Source: Streptomyces inusitatus (GTDB lineage Bacteria > Actinomycetota > Actinomycetes > Streptomycetales > Streptomycetaceae). Taken from it: 64,000 nucleotides of DNA. Below are positions 41,729 through 55,530 of this stretch, piece by piece. The DNA lies in contig NZ_BMWG01000028.1 of NCBI RefSeq assembly GCF_014651115.1, forward strand, positions 34,380 through 98,379, in the 5' to 3' direction. Position numbers and translations under genes: made by a program. Under the pieces are notes generated by a model. That model did not search any database. It worked only from the letters and a program-made list of their open reading frames with translations, and had not been told where the DNA came from. Numbering within the stretch: position 1 is the stretch's first letter; each line of letters starts with the position of its first letter.

Positions 41729-41758
41729 CGCGTTGGTCAAGTGAGATTGACCAACGCG
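41729..41758. promoter_or_regulatory. Operator: perfect 12-bp inverted repeat, TTGGTCAA-N6-TTGACCAA core
   Basis: CGCGTTGGTCAA (41729-41740) and TTGACCAACGCG (41747-41758) are exact complements around a 6-nt spacer. The right arm overlaps the -35 of the promoter of the gene at 41818, so a bound protein would block it. Confidence 0.8.
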
Positions 41759-41775
41759 GGCCGTTCGGATGCGAT
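41747..41775 (+). promoter_or_regulatory. Promoter TTGACC-N17-TGCGAT
   Basis: TTGACC (41747-41752) and TGCGAT (41770-41775) are 17 nt apart. The predicted start is near 41782, 36 nt before the ATG at 41818. Confidence 0.55.
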
Positions 41776-41817
41776 ACGGCCCGGCCCCCTTTCAACGCCG
41801 GTTCGAGAGGCTTCCCA

Positions 41818-42357
41818 ATGGCCGACCACGCAACCCACGACGCCCAAGCCCGGGCAAGCCTGCATCTGTTGGTGCGGGACATCGAGCGGGTCCGCCGACA
41901 GGTGGACGCGCTGCGCACGCTCACCGCCCAGCTGGGCAATGTCTACCGTCCACGCCGCTCCGGTCCCTCCACCGGTTTCGTCGTCTACGGCCGGGCCCCG
42001 GCTCCGACCGTGCGTCTCGCGCAGGAGCTGCGGGACAGCGTCGAGACGCTGGTGACGGCGGCGGTCGACTTCGACCGCTCGCTGGGCTTCTCGTGGGACG
42101 CGGTCGGCTCGGCCCTCGGCGTCACCAAGCAGGCCGTGCACCGCCGGTACGGGGCCCGCCGGGCCGCGCAGCCGGCGGGGGGCGAGCCGGAGCGGGCGGT
42201 GGAGACCACCACAGCGGCAACCCGGACGCTGGCGGTCCCGGGCCTTCCGGCGGCGGTGCCGGCCGCCCGCGCCATGCCGCCGCAGCACGCGGTGACCGGC
42301 CAGGCCTTCCGCGACGAGGCCCGCCCCGGCGCGTTCCCCGGGCCGCGCAACGGCTGA
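41818..42357 (+). CDS. Hypothetical protein with a helix-turn-helix-like segment
   Basis: The 179-residue protein has a helical region (LRDSVETLVTAAVDFDRSLG) with a segment FSWDAVGSALGVTKQAVHRR that reads like a helix-turn-helix, then a low-complexity Ala/Pro-rich tail. It is not a recognised family. The ATG at 41818 has GAGAGG 7 nt upstream. A strong inverted repeat over its own promoter suggests autoregulation. It converges with priA, separated by a perfect 15-bp hairpin. Confidence 0.7.
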   Translation: MADHATHDAQARASLHLLVRDIERVRRQVDALRTLTAQLGNVYRPRRSGPSTGFVVYGRAPAPTVRLAQELRDSVETLVTAAVDFDRSLGFSWDAVGSALGVTKQAVHRRYGARRAAQPAGGEPERAVETTTAATRTLAVPGLPAAVPAARAMPPQHAVTGQAFRDEARPGAFPGPRNG

Positions 42358-42378
42358 CCGGGACCGCGGGTGACCGGG

Positions 42379-42413
42379 CACGGCCCGGACGGCTCCATGC
42401 CGTCCGGGCCGTG
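42379..42413. terminator. Perfect 15-bp hairpin between convergent genes
   Basis: CACGGCCCGGACGGC (42379-42393) and its complement (42399-42413) flank a 5-nt loop. It serves both the gene at 41818 and priA (stop 42452). Confidence 0.85.
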
Positions 42414-42451
42414 CCTTCGCGCGCGGGCGAAAACAGGCCAGGCCTGGGGCC

Positions 42452-44626
42452 TCAGCCGATGTCCAGCGGGTCGATCCTGATCCGGACCTGGTCCGTGCCG
42501 CCACGGGCCAGCCGGGCGGCCTGGGCCGCCTTCAGCGCGGCGGCCAGCTCCGCACCGCTGCCCGGCGGCACCCGGAGCAGTGTGCGCTCCCACACCTCTC
42601 CCACCGGCGGCTCCCCCGGCCGGCGGGGACGGCCCGGCGGCGGCACGGGCAGCGGCACCGGCCCCAGGACCTCCGCGTCGGCCGGGAGCCGCATCACCGC
42701 CATGAACGCGCCGACCACCTCGGCGCGGCCGGTCACCGACGCCATCCGGGACACCGGCGGAAAGCCCAGCTCGGCGCGGTCCGCCAGCTCACGCCGAGCG
42801 TGGCCCGTCGGATCCCAGCGGACCAGGGCCTGCACCGGCCGCAGCGTCGGCTCGGCGACGATCACCACCGTGCCGCCGTCGTCCTGGCCGCGCACCAGCG
42901 AGGCCGCGTCGATCCAGCGGCGCAGCGCGTCCTCGCCCGCCCGCAGATCGGGCCGGGTGAGCATGGCCCAGCCGTCCAGCAGCAGCGCCGCCGCGTAGCC
43001 GCCGTCGGCGACCGGCTCCGCGCCGGGGGTGGACACCACCAGCGCGGGCCGCCCGGGGACCGCGTCCAGCACATGATCGCGGCCGGAGGTGCGGACGGGG
43101 ACGGCGGGAAAGGCCCGGCCCAGCTCCTCGGCCGTGCGCCGCGCGCCCACCACCCGGGCCCTCAGCCGGGTGCCGCCGCACTCGGCGCAGTGCCAGTCGA
43201 CCGCGCCCAGGCCGCACCAGCGGCAGGTCAGCTCACGCTCGTCGGGGGCCTCCAGCGGCCCCGAGCAGTGGCGGCAGCGCGCCGGGGTGCGGCAGCGCTC
43301 ACAGGCCAGCCGGGGGGCATAGCCCCGCCGGGGCACCTGGACCAGCACCGGGCCGCTCTTGAGGCCCTCCCGCACCACCTGCCAGGCGATGGTGGGCAGC
43401 CGGGCGGCGCGGGCCGCCTCGTCGCGGGCGAGATCTCCGTCGCCGACGGTCCGCACCAGCGGCGCGGCGCGGCGCACCTGCTCACGGCCGGCGGCCAGCG
43501 GCCGGGCCCAGCCGCTCTCCACCAGCTGGGCCGCCTCCACCGTGCAGCTCGTGGAGCCCAGCAGAAAGGCGCATCCCTCCTGGGCGGCGCGCAGCTGGAG
43601 AACCTCGCGGACATGGGGGAAGGGCGCACGGTCGTCGCTGTGGCTGGAGTCGCCGTCGTCCCAGATCGCGACCAGCCCCAGGGCCCGCACCGGGGCGAAC
43701 ATCGCCGAGCGGGTGCCGACGACGGCCCGGACCGAGCCCCGGCTCACCGCGAGCCACTGGCGATACCGCTTCTCGGGGCCCGAGTCCGCGGTCAGCAGGG
43801 CGTGGCGGCCCTCGCCGAGCAGCGCGGTCAGCGCGGCGTCGAGACGGGCGGCGCGCCGCCCGTCGGGCACCACGACCAGGGCCCCGCGCCCGGACGCGAG
43901 GGCGGCGGCGACGGCGCGCGCCAGCTCCTCGGGCCACCCGGGCCCGGGCAGCGCGGTCCATACGGCTCTGGGCGCTCCCCCGCCCGCCAGCGCCGCCAGG
44001 AACGCCGGGCCGCTGGCGTACCGCTCCCAGCTCCCGGGCTCGGGCGCGGGGGGCGGCGGCAGCGGCTCGGGCGAGGGTTTGGACTCGGCGCGGCCGTTCC
44101 TCGGCGGGATGGCGAGCTGGAGCACATCGGCGAGGGAGCCCGCGTACCGGTCGGCGACGGCGCGGGCGAGCGCCAGCATCTCGGGGCCGAGGACCGGCTC
44201 GGGCGAGACGACATAGGCGAGGGCGGCGAGCGCTCCCCCGTAGTCCGAGTCGGCGCGGCGCTCGACGAGGAAGCCGTCGATCAGGCCGCCGCCCTCCCGG
44301 CGGCCGTCTCTGACCCGGTGCGCCCCGGCCCCGAACCGCACCCGGACGCGCACCCCGGGCCGGGCCTCGGCGTCCAGCTCCTCGGGCACCGCGTAGTCGA
44401 AGTACTGGTCGAGATGGAGCACGCCCTTGTTGACCACCACGCGCGCGACGGGCAGCTCCTTCGCCAGCGCGGCCCCCCGCCAGGTCCTCGGCTTGGCCTT
44501 GGGCACCTTGGCCCCGCGCACGGTCTCCCTGATCAGCGCAAGCTGCTCGGGCCCACCGGCGGCGGGCCCACCGGCGGCGGGCGCACCGTCGGCGGGCTCG
44601 TCGGGCCGCTCGTCCTCGCTGCTCAC
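42452..44626 (-). CDS. priA: Primosomal protein PriA, actinobacterial type without helicase motifs
   Basis: The 724-residue protein keeps the N-terminal DNA-binding part (ELPVARVVVNKGVLHLDQYF) and the zinc-binding domain with eight cysteines in CxxC pairs (LACERCRTPARCRHC, LTCRWCGLG, WHCAECGG), but it lacks the GVTGSGKT-type Walker A motif and the DEAH box of E. coli PriA; the corresponding region reads ALPGPGWPEELARAV and IWDDGDSSHSDD. Loss of helicase activity is a known feature of actinobacterial PriA. I start at GTG 44626, giving MSSEDERPDEPA; the longer frame reaches 44662. It presumably still recognises stalled forks. Confidence 0.92.
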   Translation of the reverse strand: MSSEDERPDEPADGAPAAGGPAAGGPEQLALIRETVRGAKVPKAKPRTWRGAALAKELPVARVVVNKGVLHLDQYFDYAVPEELDAEARPGVRVRVRFGAGAHRVRDGRREGGGLIDGFLVERRADSDYGGALAALAYVVSPEPVLGPEMLALARAVADRYAGSLADVLQLAIPPRNGRAESKPSPEPLPPPPAPEPGSWERYASGPAFLAALAGGGAPRAVWTALPGPGWPEELARAVAAALASGRGALVVVPDGRRAARLDAALTALLGEGRHALLTADSGPEKRYRQWLAVSRGSVRAVVGTRSAMFAPVRALGLVAIWDDGDSSHSDDRAPFPHVREVLQLRAAQEGCAFLLGSTSCTVEAAQLVESGWARPLAAGREQVRRAAPLVRTVGDGDLARDEAARAARLPTIAWQVVREGLKSGPVLVQVPRRGYAPRLACERCRTPARCRHCSGPLEAPDERELTCRWCGLGAVDWHCAECGGTRLRARVVGARRTAEELGRAFPAVPVRTSGRDHVLDAVPGRPALVVSTPGAEPVADGGYAAALLLDGWAMLTRPDLRAGEDALRRWIDAASLVRGQDDGGTVVIVAEPTLRPVQALVRWDPTGHARRELADRAELGFPPVSRMASVTGRAEVVGAFMAVMRLPADAEVLGPVPLPVPPPGRPRRPGEPPVGEVWERTLLRVPPGSGAELAAALKAAQAARLARGGTDQVRIRIDPLDIG

Positions 44627-44687
44627 AGCCAAATTCCTACCAGACGCCACTGACAACGCCACCGACCCCGGGACGGACCCCGGGACG

Positions 44688-44731
44688 GCCGAAGGCCCCG
44701 GCCGCCCTTGGCAGGGGCCGGGGCCTTCGGC
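44688..44731 (-). terminator. Perfect 16-bp hairpin after metK
   Basis: GCCGAAGGCCCCGGCC (44688-44703) pairs with its complement (44716-44731) over a 12-nt loop. It lies between metK (stop 44746) and priA. Confidence 0.85.
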
Positions 44732-44745
44732 GTACGCGGGGGTGC

Positions 44746-45954
<1,209 letters not shown>

Positions 45955-46035
45955 ATCGCTCCCTGGGGTTGCAGCGGCTGCTGGCTGATCATTGGCGGAC
46001 CGGCAGGGGGCTGCGCCCCGCGACGTTCCACCACC

Positions 46036-46041
46036 AGTTTA
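46036..46041 (-). promoter_or_regulatory. Possible -10 TAAACT upstream of metK
   Basis: TAAACT on the minus strand lies about 80 nt before the metK GTG, with only a weak GGTTCA 18 nt upstream. The 285-bp region 45955-46239 holds no other recognisable element. Confidence 0.25.
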
Positions 46042-46239
46042 TCCGCCACCACTCGGCTCTGAACCACCCGTCTCGATCCGTGGAGACGAATGGCTGTCAA
46101 GCGACGGTTCCAGCGAGATCCGGCCAGCGACCCCGGAGCCCCCGATCACAGGGCGTAGAGCTGCGCGAAAGTCCAAAAATCGCTGGCCGTGATGCCGGTC
46201 TCATCCGCTTTCATCCGTATCTCTCACGACATAAAGAAT

Positions 46240-47442
46240 TCACAGAAGGCGCGGCAGCACCAGGCTCCACACCGTGTCGGCGAGAGCTTCCTTCGGTCCG
46301 TACGGCACCGGCGTCTCCTCGCCGTCGGCCGCGAGCACCACCGCCTCGTTCTCCTCCGAGCCGAAGGTCTTGTCCTCCCCCACCTCATTGACCACCAGAA
46401 GATCACAGCCCTTGTGGCGCAGCTTCCGGCGGCCGTTGGCGAGGACGTCGTCCGTCTCGGCGGCGAAGCCCACGATCACCTGACCGGCCCGGGGCCGATC
46501 GGCGGAGAGCTCGGCGAGGATGTCGGGGTTGCGGACCAGGGCGAGCGGCGCGGGCTCCTGGCCGTCCTTTTTCTTGATCTTTCCGCTGGCGTATTCGGCG
46601 GGGCGGAAATCGGCCACGGCGGCGGCCATCACCACGGCGTCGGCTTCCGCCGCCGCCTTGAGCACCGCCTCGCGCAGCCGGACGGCCGTGTCGACATGGA
46701 TCACATCGACGCCGGCCGGGTCGGGCAGCTGGGTGTTGGCCTCGATCAGCGTCACCCTGGCCCCTCGGGCCACCGCCGTGCGGGCGAGGGCGTACCCCTG
46801 CTTGCCGGAGGAGCGATTGCCCAGGTAGCGGACCGGGTCCAGCGGCTCCCGGGTGCCGCCGGCGCTGATGACGACATGGCGTCCGGCGAGGTCGGGGGCG
46901 GTGACCCCACGGGCCAGCACCCCTCGGCAGACCTCGAAGATCTCGCCCGGGTCGGGCAGCCGGCCCTTGCCGGTGTCGACGCCGGTGAGACGGCCGACGG
47001 CGGGCTCGATCACGATCGCGCCGCGCCGGCGAAGGGTGGCCACGTTCTCCTGGGTGGCGGGGTGCTCCCACATCTCCGTGTGCATGGCCGGTGCGAAGAC
47101 GACCGGGCAGCGGGCGGTGAGCAGGGTATTGGTCAGCAGATCGTCCGCGAGGCCGTGGGCCGCCTTGGCCAGCAGGTCGGCGGTGGCGGGGGCGACGACG
47201 ACCAGATCCGCGCCCTGCCCGATCCGGACATGCGGCACCTCATGGACATCCGACCAGACCTCAGTGGCGGCGGGGTGGCCGGAAAGCGCCGACCAAGTCG
47301 CCGCTCCGACGAAGTTCAGCGACGCGGCGGTCGGTACGACCCGTACATCATGGCCTGATTCCGTCAGCCTGCGGAGCAGCTCGCACGCCTTGTAGGCGGC
47401 GATTCCTCCGCTGACCCCCAGAACGATCCTCGGCTTTTCCAC
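46240..47442 (-). CDS. coaBC: Bifunctional CoaBC (PPC decarboxylase / PPC synthetase)
   Basis: The N-terminal CoaC part (residues about 1-190) decarboxylates 4'-phosphopantothenoylcysteine and shows VHEVPHVRIGQGADL with the catalytic His and PVVFAPAMHTEMWEHPA, which has His where E. coli has Asn. The C-terminal CoaB part forms phosphopantothenoylcysteine and shows GGTREPLDPVRYLGNRSSG, AAAVADFRPAEYASGKIKKK and VGFAAETDDV. Together they run two middle steps of coenzyme A synthesis. I start at GTG 47442, with GGGGAG 5 nt upstream. Length (400) is normal. Confidence 0.97.
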   Translation of the reverse strand: MEKPRIVLGVSGGIAAYKACELLRRLTESGHDVRVVPTAASLNFVGAATWSALSGHPAATEVWSDVHEVPHVRIGQGADLVVVAPATADLLAKAAHGLADDLLTNTLLTARCPVVFAPAMHTEMWEHPATQENVATLRRRGAIVIEPAVGRLTGVDTGKGRLPDPGEIFEVCRGVLARGVTAPDLAGRHVVISAGGTREPLDPVRYLGNRSSGKQGYALARTAVARGARVTLIEANTQLPDPAGVDVIHVDTAVRLREAVLKAAAEADAVVMAAAVADFRPAEYASGKIKKKDGQEPAPLALVRNPDILAELSADRPRAGQVIVGFAAETDDVLANGRRKLRHKGCDLLVVNEVGEDKTFGSEENEAVVLAADGEETPVPYGPKEALADTVWSLVLPRLL

Positions 47443-47483
47443 TGTGTCTCCCCGCACTCGGCCGGTCATTCCCCCATGAGACA

Positions 47484-47520
47484 CCACAGGCCCGGCGGAC
47501 ATCCCGCCGGGCCTGTGGTC
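47484..47520 (-). terminator. Perfect 16-bp hairpin after rpoZ
   Basis: 47484-47499 pairs with 47505-47520 over a 5-nt loop. It lies 19 nt after the rpoZ stop and before the coaBC start, so coaBC probably has its own promoter or depends on read-through. Confidence 0.8.
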
Positions 47521-47539
47521 ACTGAGCTGTACCGCGTGC

Positions 47540-47812
47540 TTACTGAGCCGGGCCCTCGATGGCCTCGGAGGTCAGCAGCCCCGCATTGATCTCACGCAGG
47601 GCGATCGACAGCGGCTTCTCGTGAACATGCGTGTCAACGAGCGGACCGACGTACTCCAGCAGGCCCTCACCGAGCTGCGAGTAGTACGCGTTGATCTGAC
47701 GCGCGCGCTTGGCCGCGTAGATCACGAGGCTGTACTTGGAGTCCGTGGCCTCAAGCAGCTCGTCGATCGGCGGGTTGATGATGCCCTCGGGCGCGGTGAT
47801 GGAAGAGGACAC
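47540..47812 (-). CDS. rpoZ: RNA polymerase omega subunit
   Basis: Omega helps assemble and stabilise RNA polymerase. The 90 residues show the family pattern NPPIDELLEATDSKYSLVIY, AAKRARQINAYYSQL and KPLSIALREINAG. The start is GTG at 47812, with GGAAGG 6 nt upstream. It follows gmk by 74 bp on the same strand; gmk-rpoZ pairs are widespread in bacteria. Confidence 0.97.
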   Translation of the reverse strand: MSSSITAPEGIINPPIDELLEATDSKYSLVIYAAKRARQINAYYSQLGEGLLEYVGPLVDTHVHEKPLSIALREINAGLLTSEAIEGPAQ

Positions 47813-47886
47813 GCTCTACCTTCCGAAGAATGGAAAAAACCGAATGGTGTGAGGTTCCGGGATCGTTCCCCGGAAAACCCGGGAAG

Positions 47887-48459
47887 TCACTCCCCGGAAG
47901 ACACCGTCATCAAGGCTAGCAGCTCACGGGCCACGTCCTCGACGGAGGTGTTGACGAGCGTGGTGTCGAACTCCGACTCGGAGGCGAGTTCGACCTTGGC
48001 GACGGTCAGCCGGCGCTCGATCACCTCGGCCGATTCGGTGCCCCGCCCGGTGAGCCTGCGGACCAGCTCGTCCCAGTTCGGCGGGGCGAGAAAGACCAGC
48101 CGGGAGTCCGGCATCGCCTGCTTGACCTGGCGGGCGCCCTGGAGATCGATCTCCAGCAGCACCGGCTCACCGGACTCCAGGCGCTCCAGGACCGCGTTGC
48201 GCGGTGTCCCGTACCGATTGCCCGCGAACTCGGCCCACTCCAGCAGCTCGCCATTGGCGATCAGCTTGTCGAATTCATCGTCCGAGACGAAGAAATACTG
48301 GACACCGTCGCGCTCACCGGGGCGCGGCTTTCTCGTGGTGGCCGACACCGAGAGCCAGACCTCGGGGTGGACCTTGCGCATATGCGCGACGACCGTGCTC
48401 TTGCCGACCCCTGAGGGGCCGGAGAGCACGGTCAGCCGCGGACGTACCTCTACTGCCAT
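47887..48459 (-). CDS. gmk: Guanylate kinase
   Basis: Gmk phosphorylates GMP to GDP with ATP. The 190 residues have Walker A SGPSGVGKST (13-22), the GMP-binding SVSATTRKPRPGERDGVQYF, WAEFAGNRYGTPRNAV, and LLEIDLQGARQVK. It starts at ATG 48459, 39 bp after the IHF gene, and lies upstream of rpoZ on the same strand. IHF, gmk and rpoZ probably share a transcript. Confidence 0.97.
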   Translation of the reverse strand: MAVEVRPRLTVLSGPSGVGKSTVVAHMRKVHPEVWLSVSATTRKPRPGERDGVQYFFVSDDEFDKLIANGELLEWAEFAGNRYGTPRNAVLERLESGEPVLLEIDLQGARQVKQAMPDSRLVFLAPPNWDELVRRLTGRGTESAEVIERRLTVAKVELASESEFDTTLVNTSVEDVARELLALMTVSSGE

Positions 48460-48498
48460 GCAGCAGATTATCCAGGTTCCCGGGAGTGCCCGAGAACC

Positions 48499-48822
48499 TC
48501 AGGCGGGGCCACCGCCGAACTCGCGCTCCAAGGACGCGATCTGGTTGGAGCCGAGACCACGCACTCGGCGGCTCTCGGAGATGCCGAGCCGCTCCATGAT
48601 CTGCTTGGCGCGGACCTTGCCCACGCCCGGCAGGGACTCAAGCAGGGCGGAGACCTTCATCTTGCCGATGACGTCGTTCTCCTGACCCTGCTTGATGACC
48701 TCATGGAGCGAGGCGCCGGAGTGCTTGAGTCGATTTTTGACCTCGGCCCGCTCCCGGCGAGCCGCGGCGGCCTTTTCGAGCGCGGCTGCGCGCTGTTCAG
48801 GGGTAAGGGGCGGAAGAGCCAC
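48499..48822 (-). CDS. Integration host factor, actinobacterial type
   Basis: The actinobacterial IHF (sIHF in Streptomyces, mIHF in Mycobacterium) is a nucleoid-associated, DNA-bending protein unrelated to E. coli IHF. The 107 residues are nearly identical to what I recall of sIHF, including LTPEQRAAALEKAAAARRER, HEVIKQGQENDVIGKMKVSA and the helix-two-turns-helix LPGVGKVRAKQIMERLGI. I start at GTG 48822, giving VALPPLTPEQ; the frame to 48990 reads into the promoter. It lies just downstream of the pyrimidine operon's terminator and has its own promoter. Confidence 0.96.
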   Translation of the reverse strand: MALPPLTPEQRAAALEKAAAARRERAEVKNRLKHSGASLHEVIKQGQENDVIGKMKVSALLESLPGVGKVRAKQIMERLGISESRRVRGLGSNQIASLEREFGGGPA

Positions 48823-48869
48823 GCCTACGTCACCTCGGATGTCGAACTGTCGGATACGGACCGGTGAGG

Positions 48870-48898
48870 AACCTAGTCGCCCCACACCAGGGGAGCAA
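48870..48898 (-). promoter_or_regulatory. Promoter TTGCTC-N17-TAGGTT of the IHF gene
   Basis: On the minus strand TTGCTC (48898-48893) and TAGGTT (48875-48870) are 17 nt apart. The 12-bp palindrome GCAACGCGTTGC (48902-48913) sits directly upstream of the -35. A second weaker pair (CTGACT-N17-TAGTCT) lies further upstream. Confidence 0.65.
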
Positions 48899-48971
48899 CG
48901 AGCAACGCGTTGCACGTTCGCTCTTCGACGGAGACTAGCGGCCATCAACGCTCCAGTCAGCGAGAACAAGC

Positions 48972-49009
48972 GAAAAGTCCTGGTCAGCATCGACCGACCA
49001 GGACTTTTC
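48972..49009 (-). terminator. Terminator of the pyrimidine operon
   Basis: A perfect 14-bp stem (48972-48985 with 48996-49009) with a 10-nt loop lies 58 nt after the pyrF stop; on the minus strand its downstream arm ends in TTTTC and a T-rich trail. It ends the pyr transcript upstream of the IHF promoter. Confidence 0.85.
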
Positions 49010-49066
49010 CGACATTAGGGCTGTGATTTAGGCCAAGATTCCGTCAAGAGGGCTGGTACACGCGTT

Positions 49067-49896
49067 TTACCGGCCTGCCACGGCGGCCCTGACCTCGTCC
49101 GCGAAACGCTCCGCCGACTCCCTCAGCGCCGCGAGGTCCGGTCCGTGCCGCAGCACGCCCCGGCTCACGCTCGGCACCACATTGCCGACCGCCGCGCCGA
49201 AGACGCCCGGCAGATCCGCCGGGGTCGCGCCCTGGGCCCCGATGCCGGGGGCGAGCAGCGGGCCGTTGATCGCCAGATCCACCCCGGCGTCGCCGAGCGT
49301 CGCGCCGACCACCGCTCCCACCGAGCCCAGCGGCTTCGCGCCCGCGTTCTCGGCGGCCATGTGGTCCAGCATCAGCTGGGCCAGCGAGCGCCCGTCGGCG
49401 GCGGTGGCCCGCTGGACCTCCGCGCCCTCCGGGTTGGAGGTGAGGGCCAGCACGAAGACGCCCGAGCCGGCCGCGGCGGCCGCGTCCAGGGCCGGGCGCA
49501 GCGAGCCGAAGCCGAGGTACGGGGAGACGGTCACCGCGTCCGAGAAGAGCGGGGACGCGGGGTCGAGGTAGGTGGCGGCGTAGGCGGCCATCGTGGATCC
49601 GATGTCGCCGCGCTTGGCGTCCATCAGCACCAGCGCGCCGGCCGCCCGGGCCTCCTCGACGGCCTTCTCCAGCACCGCGACGCCGCGCGAGCCGAAGCGC
49701 TCGAAGAACGCGGACTGCGGCTTGAGGACGGCGACCCGGTCGGCCAGCGCCTCGACTGTCGTACGGGTGAATCGCTCCAGGCCCGCGATGTCGTCGCCGA
49801 GGCCCCACTGGGCCAGCAGGGAGGCGTGCGGGTCGATGCCGACGCAGAGGGGGCCGCGGGTGTCCATGGCCTCCCGCAGCCGGGTACCGAAGGGGA

Positions 49897-49900
<4 letters not shown>
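49067..49900 (-). CDS. pyrF: Orotidine-5'-phosphate decarboxylase, type 2
   Basis: PyrF decarboxylates OMP to UMP, the last de novo step. The 277-residue protein is the longer actinobacterial type 2 form with VGIDPHASLLAQWGL and the catalytic DAKRGDIGST (K96). GTG at 49900 overlaps the pyrD stop in a GTGA, implying coupling. It is the last gene of the pyr operon and is followed by a strong terminator. Confidence 0.97.
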
Positions 49901-51030
<1,130 letters not shown>

Positions 51031-51049
51031 GGTGGTGTCCTCATGAGGA

Positions 51050-51075
51050 GGGGGACACCGTTTCCGGTGTCCCCC
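51050..51075 (-). repeat. Perfect 11-bp hairpin with a GAAA tetraloop between carB and pyrD
   Basis: GGGGGACACCG (51050-51060) and CGGTGTCCCCC (51065-51075) close a 4-nt loop that reads GAAA on the transcribed minus strand, a stable GNRA tetraloop. It has no T tract and lies 20 nt before the pyrD start, so a role in mRNA stability or processing within the operon is more likely than termination. Confidence 0.75.
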
Positions 51076-51086
51076 ATCCCCGTGTG

Positions 51087-54387
<3,301 letters not shown>

Positions 54388-54395
<8 letters not shown>

Positions 54396-55530
54396 GCTGG
54401 CCCTCCATCAGGGATACGAAGCGGTCGAACAGGTACGCGGCGTCGTGCGGGCCCGCGGCTGCTTCGGGGTGGTACTGGACGCTGAAGGCCGGCTGGTCGA
54501 GCAGCTGGAGTCCTTCGACCACGTCGTCGTTGAGGCAGACGTGGGAGACCTCGGCGCGGCCGTAGGGGGTGTCGGAGATCTTGTCGAGGGGTGCGTCGAC
54601 GGCGAATCCGTGGTTGTGCGCGGTGATCTCGACCTTGCCCGTGGTGCGGTCCTGCACGGGCTGGTTGATGCCCCGGTGGCCGTACTTCAGCTTGTAGGTG
54701 CCGAAGCCGAGGGCGCGGCCGAGGAGCTGGTTGCCGAAGCAGATGCCGAAGAGCGGGGTCTTGCGCTCCAGGACCGCCTTGACGACGGTGAGGTCGGCGG
54801 TGGCGGGGTCGCCGGGGCCGTTGGAGAGGAAGACTCCGTCGGGCCGGACGGCGTAGACCTCTTCGGCGGTGGCGGTGGCGGGCAGGACGTGCACCTCGAT
54901 GCCGCGCTCGGCCATCCGGTGCGGGGTCATGCCCTTGATGCCGAGGTCGATGGCGGCGACGGTGAAGCGCTTGGTCCCGATCGCGGGCACCACATAGGCC
55001 TCGGCGGTGGCGACCTGCGAGGAGAGGTCGGCGCCGGTCATCTGCGGGGCCCGGCGGACGCGGGCGAGCAGGCTCTCGTCGTCGGCCCCGGCGAGGGCCG
55101 GGCCGGAGAAGAGGCCGACGCGCATCGCGCCGCGCTCGCGGAGGTGGCGGGTGAGGGCGCGGGTGTCGACGCCGCTGATGCCGACGACGCCCTGGCTCGT
55201 CAGCTCCTCGTCGAGGGTGCGGCGGGAGCGCCAGTTGGAGGGGATGCGGGCGGGGTCGCGTACGACGTATCCCGCGACCCAGATCCGGCGGGACTCGTCG
55301 TCCTCGTCGTTGACGCCGGTGTTGCCGATGTGGGGGGCGGTCATCACGACGACCTGGCGGTGGTACGAGGGGTCGGTGAGCGTTTCCTGGTAACCGGTCA
55401 TGCCGGTGTTGAACACCGCCTCGCCGAAGGTCTCCCCCACGGCCCCGTAGGCGCGGCCGCGGAAGATGCGGCCGTCCTCCAGGACGAGTACGGCGGGAGC
55501 CTGGCCGGCTCCCCGGGTGGAGGTCGTCAT
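54388..55530 (-). CDS. carA: Carbamoyl-phosphate synthetase, small (glutaminase) subunit
   Basis: CarA releases ammonia from glutamine for CarB. The 380 residues end with a class I glutamine amidotransferase domain, nucleophile C264 in FGICFGNQLLGRAL and the H354/E356 pair in VQYHPEA. The N-terminal part shows ETLTDPSYHRQVVVMTAPHI. The ATG at 55530 overlaps the stop of the PH-like gene as ATGA. Its stop overlaps carB. Confidence 0.97.

Larger units (their letters stand above)
41469..41817. other. Gene-free interval, 349 bp, with a perfect operator
   Basis: It contains two GGTCCGGGGT tandem units (41625-41644), the inverted repeat 41729-41758 and the promoter 41747-41775. No further gene is supported. 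Confidence 0.5.

Noticed and set aside
45955..46239. A SAM riboswitch ahead of metK
   Set aside because: None of the SAM-I, SAM-II or SAM-IV conserved blocks is visible in the leader.
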